Of a stretch of 64,000 bases of DNA, positions 19,298 to 27,839 are shown one piece after another. The DNA is from Campylobacteraceae bacterium (GTDB taxonomy: Bacteria; Campylobacterota; Campylobacteria; Campylobacterales; Campylobacteraceae): the NCBI GenBank assembly GCA_031268335.1, contig JAIRXG010000030.1, positions 1 to 64,000 of the forward strand, written 5' to 3'. The notes under the pieces were generated by a model, which worked only from the letters and a program-made list of their open reading frames with translations, did not search any database and had not been told where the DNA came from. How positions within the stretch are numbered: position 1 is the stretch's first letter; each line of letters opens with the position of its first letter. Both the position numbers and the translations under genes were made by a program.

Positions 19298-20473
19298 ATG
19301 GTAAAGCTTTTAAAATTACAACCATTAACCAAAGAGTATTTGGAATCAATCAACTGTCATTGGCATACTGATTTTGACGATACACCGTATATTTGCGATG
19401 AGCTTGTGGAGATTAGCAAAAGTGAGGCAGAAGCCTATTATAATGCAGCAAATGAACTGTATGACATGTATATAAATGCTGCGCAACATGTAGTTAGTAA
19501 TAATCTTTTTCACGAAATCGGCATACCGTTTAATCTTGTGGAGTTGATTAAAAATTCGTGGGAAAACGACGTCCATTGGCATTTGTACGGCAGGTTTGAT
19601 TTTGCAGGCGGCATAGACGGCAAGCCTATAAAACTTATAGAGTTTAATGCCGACACGCCCACATCGCTTTATGAGAGTTCCATCATACAATGGGCTATAC
19701 TCAAAAAAAACAACCTTAACGAAGCTTCGCAGTTTAACGACATATATGAAGCTCTGAAAGAAAATTTTCGTCGACTGGTTGTTTTGCACGGTCTTACGGA
19801 TGATTTTGCCAAATATTACGAAGGCTGGAAGATACTTTTTAGCTCCGTGGCGGGAAGTTTGGAAGATGAGGTAACGACTAAATTTTTGCAAAATGCAGCT
19901 AACGAAGCCGGATTTAATACAGATTTTGCTTACGCGGACGATGTTAATTTTTCTGAAAATGAGGGAATATTTAAAGACGATGATAATTTTGAATTTTGGT
20001 TTAAACTTATTCCTTGGGAAGATATTGCCATTAAAGAGCCCAATCTTGCCTTGATACTGAAAGACATCGTTCAAAATCAAAAGGCTATCATACTAAACCC
20101 CGCGTATACACTTTTGTTTCAAAGTAAAGCCATGATGAAAATTTTATGGGATTTGTATCCAAATCATCCGCTTTTGCTTGAAACCTCATTTAAGCCTTTA
20201 CATGTAAAGCATGTAAAAAAACATAGTTTTGGCAGAGAAGGCGCTAATACGACGATTTTTGAGGCTGATGGGAGAGTTGCGGAAAAAACAGACGGAGAGT
20301 ATGAAAATTTTGTACCTATTTATCAAGAATATGTAGATTTTCCAAAAGATTCTTCGAATAACTCATATCAAGCGGGAGTATTTTTTGCTTATGAGGGGTG
20401 CGGTTTAGGATTTAGACGCGGAGGAGAGATATTAAATAACTATGCCAAATTTGTGGGGCACATTATAAAATAA
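19298..20473 (+). CDS. Glutathionylspermidine synthase-like ATP-grasp protein
   Basis: A 391-aa protein of the GSP_synth family (C-N ligase, ATP-grasp fold). Recognisable blocks are YGRFDFAGG with LIEFNADTPTSLYE near residues 100-130 (nucleotide/metal region), ILWDLYPNHPLLLE, and the ending GLGFRRGGEI. It lacks the amidase domain of bifunctional enzymes. The true substrate in Campylobacterota is unknown. The ATG at 19298 was chosen, one base after the UPF0323 stop, because the conserved N-terminus (PLTKEYLESINCHWHTDFDD) begins there. It is translationally linked to its neighbours. Confidence 0.87.
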   Translation: MVKLLKLQPLTKEYLESINCHWHTDFDDTPYICDELVEISKSEAEAYYNAANELYDMYINAAQHVVSNNLFHEIGIPFNLVELIKNSWENDVHWHLYGRFDFAGGIDGKPIKLIEFNADTPTSLYESSIIQWAILKKNNLNEASQFNDIYEALKENFRRLVVLHGLTDDFAKYYEGWKILFSSVAGSLEDEVTTKFLQNAANEAGFNTDFAYADDVNFSENEGIFKDDDNFEFWFKLIPWEDIAIKEPNLALILKDIVQNQKAIILNPAYTLLFQSKAMMKILWDLYPNHPLLLETSFKPLHVKHVKKHSFGREGANTTIFEADGRVAEKTDGEYENFVPIYQEYVDFPKDSSNNSYQAGVFFAYEGCGLGFRRGGEILNNYAKFVGHIIK

Positions 20474-20474
20474 A

Positions 20475-21428
20475 ATGAAAATAGTATTATTGGATGCGCA
20501 AACTTTAGGTAAAGACGCGGATTTGTCCGTTTTTTATAAACTTGGCGAATTTAGCGTATATCAAACTACACAAAATGATGAAAAGTTTGAAAGAGCCAAA
20601 GAGGCGGATATAGTTATAACAAATAAAGTTATTTTTGACCGCGAACTTTTAGAAAAATTACCAGATTTAAAACTTATAGCATTAACTGCTACAGGCATGA
20701 ACAATGTTGACTTGCAGGCAGCTGAAGAGCTTGGTATAAGCGTTAAAAATGTTGAGGGTTACTCTACAAAATCAGTGGCGCAACATACATTTGCAATGGC
20801 TTTATCACTCATAGGACACCTTAATTTTTATGATAATTATGTCAAAGACGGCAAATGGTGCGAGAGTAAAGTCTTTACAAATCTTGATATGCCGTTTTTT
20901 GAGATTTGGGGTAAAAAGTGGGGTATTATAGGTCTTGGTGCGATAGGCAAAGAAGTAGCTAAAATAGCGCGTACATTTGGCGCGAAAGTTTCATACTGCT
21001 CTACTTCGGGCATAAAAAGAGACGAAAAATATCCAAGCGTTGCTCTTGACGAGCTTTTGAAAGTCTCGGATATCGTTTCTATTCATGCGCCGCTAAATGA
21101 AAAAACCAGAAACCTTATAGGCGCGCGCGAACTTTCCTTGATGAAACAAAATGCTCTTATCATAAATGTAGGTCGGGGCGGTATCATAAATGAAAGCGCA
21201 CTTAAGGGTGCCATAGAAAGTGAAAAGCTTTATGCAGCGATAGATGTTTTGGAATATGAACCGATGCGAAAAAACTCGCCGCTGGCAAATCTCAAAAGGA
21301 AAGAGCGATTTATCATTACGCCGCATGTAGCGTGGGGAAGTGTTGAGGCGCGAAAAAGGCTTATGAAAATGGTTTATAAAAATATACTAACATTTATGGA
21401 TAAAACCGAAAAACATAAATCAAGATAA
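20475..21428 (+). CDS. D-2-hydroxyacid dehydrogenase
   Basis: NAD(H)-dependent oxidoreductase of the glycerate/hydroxypyruvate reductase group. The 317-aa protein has the Rossmann fingerprint GLGAIGKEVAKIARTFGAKV near residue 153. The catalytic Arg is in the NVGRGGII block (about 235), the Glu in DVLEYEP and the His in TPHVAWGS. It starts 1 nt after the ATP-grasp gene, completing a UPF0323 / ATP-grasp / dehydrogenase operon whose order I recall from C. jejuni. In that species yajQ follows directly; here about 4.5 kb intervenes. Confidence 0.92.
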   Translation: MKIVLLDAQTLGKDADLSVFYKLGEFSVYQTTQNDEKFERAKEADIVITNKVIFDRELLEKLPDLKLIALTATGMNNVDLQAAEELGISVKNVEGYSTKSVAQHTFAMALSLIGHLNFYDNYVKDGKWCESKVFTNLDMPFFEIWGKKWGIIGLGAIGKEVAKIARTFGAKVSYCSTSGIKRDEKYPSVALDELLKVSDIVSIHAPLNEKTRNLIGARELSLMKQNALIINVGRGGIINESALKGAIESEKLYAAIDVLEYEPMRKNSPLANLKRKERFIITPHVAWGSVEARKRLMKMVYKNILTFMDKTEKHKSR

Positions 21429-21793
21429 TCACTTAATTTGACTTTAAAAATAAACAATAATTTTTTATTATTTCCATAATTGTTGCTTCATTGTATCTAT
21501 AGATATAGTAAAAATTTTAAAATGAAAATTTTTTGAGAATATTTCATTATCTTGTTTGGTTTTTTATTCTTGACATATTTTATATGCTTTTAAGAAAAAT
21601 AATAATACAGTTATTATTAGAGATTTTTTGTTAATTTTATCACTTTGCGCAAAGAGTGGTTGTGAGATTAATTGGTGTCAATTCCTGTCATTTGAACAAT
21701 GAATCATTCCATGCTTGATTTTTTGTTCATGTAAAACAAGAATAGATTTAAGATTAATAAAACACTAAGCTATATTTTTGTTTAGTATTTGTT
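21429..21793. other. AT-rich intergenic region at the left edge of the accessory cluster
   Basis: A 365-nt stretch, strongly AT-rich, with no coding region and no clear repeat or tRNA remnant. It presumably carries the promoter for the downstream cluster. The strong AAGGAG ribosome site of the first cluster gene begins just beyond it. Confidence 0.45.
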
Positions 21794-21817
21794 ATGAATA
21801 TTAAGGAGAATCTGAAT

Positions 21818-22691
21818 ATGGTTAGCACAATGGTCACTGGCGAAATTGGTAAAGAATTGTATGCCAATTTTAGTAAAGTAGTTGAAAAATATGAGTTGCT
21901 TGAAGGACTTGATAATCTTATTTATCTGTTTTCCGGCGGCAAAGATGCAACAACAGGTCTTGACTTCCTGCAACGTTATAAGATGATAAAGGTCTTGCTG
22001 TTGCATTGGAAGTAATTATGGTTACTTATCCGCTGCATGTTTACTTTATGGAAGACGGCAGTCCCGCGAAATGTTACACGGATACTATCAATTATTGGCA
22101 AAGTAGGGGTATCAATATACAAGTTTTTACACCCGATTTTAATGATTTTACCAATGATGAGTTATACCCATGTAAAATATGCAAAAATGGAAGAAAATAC
22201 TATGTTGACCCATTTATAGAAAAATACTCAAAAAGTATGGGAGGGGCGACGCGCATCGGCATAGTAACCGGGTATACCTTGTATGATGCACTCGCTTATA
22301 TGGATGAAATTTTATTGGTATCCAATTTTCAATATACAAATGTTACAAAAGCCGACAATGTAAAAATTCAAAATCGTGTGAAAAATTGCTTACATAAAAT
22401 GAAAGCAAAAGAAGAGCTTCCAAATGGATTGGTTATTATCAGACCTCTCATCAATATGCATGAAAATAAAGTCGTAGAATATCTTTTAGAGGAGGGCATT
22501 CCTTACATTAATCGTCCTTGTGTAGTAGCAAAAGATAAACACAAAAGGGAGATTTTAAAGCGCTTAATGTGGCAGCCTCAATTAATAACACTGATTATGA
22601 CGGTTTACTTAACTTCTTAAAAATGATGAAAATAGAATTTCCTACTGCTTTTGATGATATTCAAGTGGGCAATTATTTTACTGATTGTTAA
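21818..22691 (+). pseudogene. PP-loop ATPase (TtcA/adenine nucleotide alpha hydrolase-like), two frameshifts
   Basis: Repaired, this is a ~291-aa protein with the PP-loop signature FSGGKDATTGLDFL near residue 40, a CxxC pair (YPCKICKNGRK) and RPLINMHENKVVEYL, as in TtcA-type sulfur-transfer or related ATPases. Two one-base deletions break it. Near 21983 AAGATGAT should read with one more A to continue KNDKGLAVALEVIM. Near 22565 TTAATG needs one more A to continue NVAASINNTDYDGLL and end VGNYFTDC. Both lie in short A runs. The ATG at 21818 has AAGGAG 9 nt upstream. Confidence 0.75.
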
Positions 22692-22709
22692 ATATAAAAG
22701 AAGTTCAAT

Positions 22710-24104
22710 GTGAAAAAAGATAAAGTAATCACAGTTATATTATTGGCAATCAGCGTTGCATTATTTGTATCAATATGGGGTACATTTCATAATATCGTAG
22801 GCGTACAGCGTGGATGGATAGCATTTATTTCAGCCGCAGTGTTTTTTGCTGCAGGGCATAAAATAGAAGAGAGCGTAAATGTTGCTTTGTCGCATTTATT
22901 GGGCATTGGCTGGGGTCTTGCTGTTCTCTACCTATTTTCTGTTTCGATAGTCAGTATTGACAGTATTTTGTATAGCGTGTTAACATTGGCAACATTTGGC
23001 TTTATGTCCGTCATTGTGACGAATATGGGGATTAAGTTTTTATCGCATACCCCATCGTTATTTAGTGGATGGGCAATAGCTTTTGCTGTGTTTGGCGGCA
23101 TTTCTGTAACAAATTGAACAAGTATTGCTATAGGAGAAGCATTATTAGCTTGTATTATAGGTGTGTTTTTTATTGGTGTGGGCATTTCACAATCGCATTT
23201 ACTTTTATTGAGATTAATACTTAAAAATGCACCAAATGATAAGCAAGAAAAGATACATTTAGATACAGCTAATATTATGGGGACAGACGACAAGATACAA
23301 AAATATCTCAAAAATTATTCCACTCCTGAAACAGAAGCAATGGAAGAGAAGCGAGAAATGCAGGAACTTAAAACCGAAATTACAAAACTGCGCCAATCAC
23401 TTTCAGATATTCATATGGGTGCGGTAAGCGGTGGAATAGCAGGTCACACCAGAGTAAAAATTATTGGTATTTGCGGAAGTCCCCATAAAAAAGGAAGCAC
23501 TATTGATTATCTGAGAACAGCCATGAATGCTGCCGAAGAAATAGAAAATGTAGAAACTGAAATTATTGAGTTAGCAGGTAAAGAGATAAAACCGTGTTTA
23601 GGCTGTAAAAGCGACAAATGCGGAGGTACTTGTATAATCTCCGACTACATGCAAGAGTTATATCCAAAGCTTAGAGGTTGTGATGGTTTGATATTGGCTT
23701 CGCCGTCTTATTTTGGTACTTTTTCAGGTCAGTTGAAACTATTTATTGACAGGCTTAGAGTAATGCGACATAGTAATTTTGAATTAGGAAATGTTGTTGT
23801 TGGAACTATTGCGGTAGCAGGTAGAAGACATGGCGGACAAGAAATTACCAATCTTGACCTCATACAATCTATGATGCGCCATAATACAATTATCGTCAAT
23901 GATGGTACCGCAGTTTGTCAGTTAGGCGCAACTGGTTGGTCGCATACTTTTGATGACCCGTCTTTAAAAACTGATACGGATAATTATGGCATGGAAACTG
24001 CTGTTGGTATTGGTAAATGTGTTGCTGAAATTGCAAAAGTTGTGAAAGCAAGCGGCTTACAAAATACTGTGTATAAATACAATCAAAAAATTGGTAAAAG
24101 ATAG
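22710..24104 (+). pseudogene. DUF1097 membrane domain fused to an FMN-reductase/iron-sulfur flavoprotein domain, in-frame TGA
   Basis: A 465-codon frame with one internal stop, TGA at 23115-23117, where a Trp codon would fit (VTN-W-TSIAIG). Residues 1-165 form a five-to-six-helix DUF1097-type membrane domain (AGHKIEESVNVALSHLLG). After a short coiled linker (about 210-240), residues about 250-460 form a flavodoxin-like fold. That part has the FMN loop GICGSPHKKGST, a Cys cluster (PCLGCKSDKCGGTC) like archaeal-type iron-sulfur flavoproteins, and ASPSYFGTFSGQLKLFIDR. The GTG start follows the PP-loop gene by 18 nt. Without read-through only the membrane part, or a late-initiated flavoprotein, would be made. 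Confidence 0.75.
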
Positions 24105-24114
24105 GAGGAAAACA

Positions 24115-25188
24115 ATGGTATTTATTACAATAGGAATTTTAGTCTTAGTGATATTTGTTATCATCATTTATCTCTTTATATTTAGATGGAGTGTCAATAT
24201 CCCTGACTACATGGCAGCTCGGCACTATCGCTTTGGTAAGCCTACATCCGATAAGCCGATAAGTGGAAGGCGATGCATGGTTGTGCCATATATTGATCAG
24301 CTAGTGATGATAGACCAGCGTATTCAGCGAAGCACATTAGACAATATTATTGTTTTAACAAAAGAGCGTCAAAATATGCAAATATCCGCCATGATTGTTT
24401 GGAAAAGTGAAAATGCTTCAATGACAATTGAAAATATTAAACCTGAAGACATACAGCCAACATTTTTTAAAATTATGGAGTCTGTAATTAAAAATGAATG
24501 TGCTAAAATGACAGTTGATGAAATTTTAGAAAATCGCATGAAATTAGCGCAAAACCTTTTAGGCACACTGAAAGAAACAACAGATACTTGGGGTCTTAAA
24601 ATATCTTCCGTTAATATTTCTAATCTGGCAGTATCTAATGAAAAGTTTATGCGCAATATGGCATTACCTAAAGAGATTGAAATTGAGCGCAAAGCATCAT
24701 TGGCTGAAATTGAAAAAAGCTTGACTATTGAATTGAAAAATATTGAAAAAGAAACTGAAAGTCGGCTTGCCAGTTTAAAGTCCGAATGTGTCATAGGTGA
24801 AGAAAAAGAACGAGTCGCTATTATATTGGAATCTGCCGAAAAAGAGCGAATGACTCAATTGTCCAAAAAAGATACTGAAATAGAACAACTTCAGGCACAC
24901 ATTGAAGAAATCAAGTCCAACATTTCAACTAAGATGGAAGCTGAACACACAAGAGCTATACTGCTTGCTGAAGCTGAGGGATTAGAAAAACGCAATCAAG
25001 TGCTTGCAAAGTATGGAGAAAATGCATTACGGTATGAATTAATAAATCAGCTTCCAAAGATTTACAAAAATCTCAAAATTAATGATTTGACTTTGATTCA
25101 AGATTGTAATGGCGAACAAGGTAGTGATATTGGCAGAATAGGTTATAGGTTATTTGTTTGGTTCTCTTATAAAGGGTTTGGGCAATAA
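24115..25188 (+). CDS. SPFH/band 7 membrane protein with frameshifted C-terminal tail
   Basis: A 357-aa product with an N-terminal transmembrane helix (about residues 2-23). A stomatin-like SPFH domain follows (VNIPDYMAARHYRFGKP, IDQRIQRSTLDNIIVLTKER), then a long Glu/Lys coiled coil (about 200-300) and a flotillin-like LPKIYKNLKINDLTL segment. A tandem copy of ATAGGTT at 25138-25151 shifts the frame near the end. With one copy removed the protein would continue IGYLFGSLIKGLGNKDKAT and end at 25300 with a charged tail. The ATG at 24115 is chosen for its AGGAGG site; an upstream start would add 8 residues. It follows the flavoprotein by 10 nt. Confidence 0.78.
   Translation: MVFITIGILVLVIFVIIIYLFIFRWSVNIPDYMAARHYRFGKPTSDKPISGRRCMVVPYIDQLVMIDQRIQRSTLDNIIVLTKERQNMQISAMIVWKSENASMTIENIKPEDIQPTFFKIMESVIKNECAKMTVDEILENRMKLAQNLLGTLKETTDTWGLKISSVNISNLAVSNEKFMRNMALPKEIEIERKASLAEIEKSLTIELKNIEKETESRLASLKSECVIGEEKERVAIILESAEKERMTQLSKKDTEIEQLQAHIEEIKSNISTKMEAEHTRAILLAEAEGLEKRNQVLAKYGENALRYELINQLPKIYKNLKINDLTLIQDCNGEQGSDIGRIGYRLFVWFSYKGFGQ
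25138..25151 (+). repeat. 7-bp tandem duplication (ATAGGTT x2)
   Basis: Two exact adjacent copies of ATAGGTT inside the SPFH gene. Deleting one copy restores a frame that reads on for about 54 codons with no stop, in a composition typical of a charged tail. This points to a recent slippage duplication. Confidence 0.75.
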
Positions 25189-25339
25189 AGATAAAGCAAC
25201 AAAAGAACTGTCACAAACCACGATAAATAATGAAACAGACAAATCTATTACAAAAGATGATGAAGATACAAAGAGAAACAACAACGATTCAACCTTGTGA
25301 TTAACGAGGTTGAATCTTAAATTAAAGGAGAACAAGACA

Positions 25340-25681
25340 ATGGCAAACAATGTAAAAGTAGGTGCGGAATTCGTTAAGCATCCGACACAAGAAGGAGTGT
25401 TCATGAAACACTTTTTTGCAAAAGCAGACACTGACGAAAGATTGAACAATTTGGAAGTTAATATTGTTCCAGGTTTCCAAATTGCTCCACATATTCACAA
25501 AGATGCTTCCGAGTTTTTTTATGTGGTTAGTGGGGAAGGTGAATTCCTAGATGATGCCGAGTGGGTATGCATAAAGAAGGGCGATGCTTTTAAAGCCCCA
25601 ACAGGAATGACACATGCTATCAAAAATACAGGCAATGAAACATTGGTATTGCTTTCTACGTTCAGTCCACCTACAAGATAA
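25340..25681 (+). CDS. Small cupin-domain protein
   Basis: A 113-aa single-domain cupin. Motif 1 is PHIHKDASEFFYVVSGEGEF (two His and a Glu as probable metal ligands) and motif 2 is GDAFKAPTGMTHAIKN with the fourth ligand His. The fold is intact. Such small cupins bind metals and act as isomerases, dioxygenases or sensors; no specific substrate can be read here. The ATG at 25340 is preceded by AAAGGAG. It is the last and apparently only undamaged gene of the PP-loop / DUF1097-flavoprotein / SPFH cluster. A hairpin follows 15 nt later. Confidence 0.85.
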   Translation: MANNVKVGAEFVKHPTQEGVFMKHFFAKADTDERLNNLEVNIVPGFQIAPHIHKDASEFFYVVSGEGEFLDDAEWVCIKKGDAFKAPTGMTHAIKNTGNETLVLLSTFSPPTR

Positions 25682-25695
25682 TAGCGTGTGACAAT

Positions 25696-25724
25696 TAGAC
25701 GGCAACACAAGATGCTGCCGTCTA
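25696..25724 (+). terminator. Hairpin ending the accessory cluster
   Basis: Perfect 9-bp stem TAGACGGCA / TGCCGTCTA with an 11-nt loop, 15 nt after the cupin stop. No long T tract follows, so it may be a processing or weak termination signal. Confidence 0.5.
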
Positions 25725-25958
25725 AATTACGTGCTATGCTGTCAAATATATCTTAACACTAATAATACTCTATTTGGTACAAAATTTTGGTAATAAATTG
25801 TAGTATAATAATATCTATACTAATTAATATGAAAATAGTTAATAGTGTTGTAGGGATACTAATAGTGAGAATGCATTTAAATTTTAGAGTGTGAATATAA
25901 TAGAATTTTTAAAAAATAGCAGTTTAAAAAAATATAAGATATTCAAAAGGGGCAAAAA

Positions 25959-26459
25959 ATGGCGGCAAAAGAGCATAGTTTTGACATAAGCGCGGAATTA
26001 AACGCGCAAGAGTTTAAAAATGCATTGGAACAAACTAAAAAAGAGATAGCGAGCAGGTTTGATTTCAAAGGCGTAATGGCAGAGTTAGATTATAATGAAA
26101 AAGCAAAAACCCTTACTGTCACTGCTTCAAGCGATACAAAAGCGGATGCTATATACGACCTATTGCTTGGTAAAATTATTAAACGCGGACTTAGCGCAGG
26201 CGTGCTCAAAGAGAATAAAAAAGAGGATGCAAGCAAAGGAAATGTGCGCATAATATATGGTATTGTAGATAGTATAAGCGGCGAAGATGCAAAATTAATT
26301 GTGAAAACCATCAAAGATGAAAACTTGAAAGTACAAGCGTCCATAAGAGGCGACGTTGTTAGAGTTACGGGAAAATCTATTGACGATTTGCAAACTTGTA
26401 TAAAAGTAGTGCGCGAAAAAGAGTTGTCATTACCTTTGAGTTTTATAAATTTAAAATAG
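25959..26459 (+). CDS. yajQ: YajQ family nucleotide-binding protein
   Basis: A 166-aa protein of the YajQ/UPF0234 (DUF520) family, which binds nucleotides and, in some bacteria, cyclic di-GMP. Characteristic stretches are HSFDISAELNAQEFKNAL, SRFDFKG near residue 33 and the ending LPLSFINLK. The ATG is preceded by AAAAGGGGC. As I recall, in C. jejuni this gene directly follows the D-2-hydroxyacid dehydrogenase gene, so its position here marks the right edge of an insertion. Confidence 0.93.
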   Translation: MAAKEHSFDISAELNAQEFKNALEQTKKEIASRFDFKGVMAELDYNEKAKTLTVTASSDTKADAIYDLLLGKIIKRGLSAGVLKENKKEDASKGNVRIIYGIVDSISGEDAKLIVKTIKDENLKVQASIRGDVVRVTGKSIDDLQTCIKVVREKELSLPLSFINLK

Positions 26460-26701
26460 TTATTTAAGCGAGCGGCGAATAAGATTAAAACTTTAATTTC
26501 AAATTGCGGTATGTAATCAAAAATATATTTTTAGACGGTATGATAGCGTTGAATTTATTGAGAAATTTTTAGCTAAGAAATGAAATCGTCGTTTTGGAAC
26601 GCAAAAAAAGCGAAATCCATTTTTTATTATTTAGCAGATAACTTTTCTACATTTGATTAACACATGTAGGATAGTATTATAAAATCTTTTTGAGGATGGA
26701 G

Positions 26702-27835
26702 ATGGTGTTGAATAGTCGCAGTTTACTTTTTTTTATTATCACCGTTATTTTTTTAGGATGTCAAAAAAGCGATGTTATCGCAGAAAATAGACCTGTCGAG
26801 GTTGGCATAGTTTTATTAAAAGAGCAAACCATCGCTTTAGAGCAAGAATTATCCGGCAGAGCCAAAGCGTCCGTAACTGCTGAGGTTAGACCGGAAGTTA
26901 GTGGTATTATTAAAAAAGTAGTGTTTGAAGAGGGGCAAAAAGTTAAAAAAGGGGATATTCTTTATGAAATTAACTCTGATGTTTACCAAAGCGCATATGA
27001 TGGTGCAAATGCCTCGCTTCAAAGCGCTAAAGCTAACTTTGAAGCATTAAAACTTAAAAAATCCAGATATGATGAACTTATAAAATTCGAAGGTATTTCA
27101 AAACAAGAATATGACGATATGACAGCGGCGTATTTACAAGCCAAAGCGTTTGTCGGCGAAAAAGAAGCGGCATTAAATAAAGCGGAAATTGATTTGCAAA
27201 AAACAAAAATTTCAGCCGCAATTTCAGGAATTATAGGCATTTCAAGCGTAACGGAAGGCGCTTTAGTGACCGCTTTGCAAAGCGAACCATTGACTACAAT
27301 TCGCTTTATAGATACGATATATGTAGATTTATCGCAATCAAGTAATCAATTACTTGCTCTAAGGAAACTTTTAAACGAACAACATGTATTAAAAGGTAGC
27401 GCAGAAGTGAAATTAAAGTTACTTGACGACTCTTTTTATGAACACAAAGGAGTTTTGAAACTGCAAGAAATTGCGGTAGATGAAGGCACATCAACCGTAA
27501 CCTTAAGAGCTGAATTTCCAAATCCGAACGGTGTTTTGTTGCCGGGAATGTATGTAAGAGCAGTAATAGAAGAAGCCGTGAACACAAAGGCTTTCTTGAT
27601 ACCCCAACAAGCTGTTTTAAGAGATTCGCGCGCAAATCCCATAATAACAATCGTAACCGAAGACAATGGGACTATAACAAAGATTATTGAGACAAAAAGG
27701 GTTGTAGGCAATAAATGGCTTGTCGTGGGCGGTGTGGAAAATACCGACAAAATTATTATTGAAGGGCTTAATAAAATCAACAGCCGAAGCAAAGTAAGTT
27801 TTGTAGATGTTACCGACAAATATATCGGCGAGTAG
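26702..27835 (+). CDS. RND efflux periplasmic adaptor (membrane fusion) lipoprotein
   Basis: AcrA/MexA-type adaptor linking an inner-membrane pump to an outer-membrane channel. The 377-aa protein has a lipoprotein signal (IFLGC, Cys near residue 20) and a biotinyl-lipoyl half-motif VRPEVSGIIKKVVFEEGQKV. It also has a coiled-coil hairpin (about 95-170) and beta-barrel segments ending in LLPGMYVRAVIEE. The ATG at 26702 (MVLNSRSLL) was chosen because GAGG lies 6 nt upstream; in-frame TTG/ATG codons upstream are possible. The pump gene starts 4 nt after the stop. No outer-membrane partner gene is adjacent. Confidence 0.92.
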   Translation: MVLNSRSLLFFIITVIFLGCQKSDVIAENRPVEVGIVLLKEQTIALEQELSGRAKASVTAEVRPEVSGIIKKVVFEEGQKVKKGDILYEINSDVYQSAYDGANASLQSAKANFEALKLKKSRYDELIKFEGISKQEYDDMTAAYLQAKAFVGEKEAALNKAEIDLQKTKISAAISGIIGISSVTEGALVTALQSEPLTTIRFIDTIYVDLSQSSNQLLALRKLLNEQHVLKGSAEVKLKLLDDSFYEHKGVLKLQEIAVDEGTSTVTLRAEFPNPNGVLLPGMYVRAVIEEAVNTKAFLIPQQAVLRDSRANPIITIVTEDNGTITKIIETKRVVGNKWLVVGGVENTDKIIIEGLNKINSRSKVSFVDVTDKYIGE

Positions 27836-27839
27836 ATAA

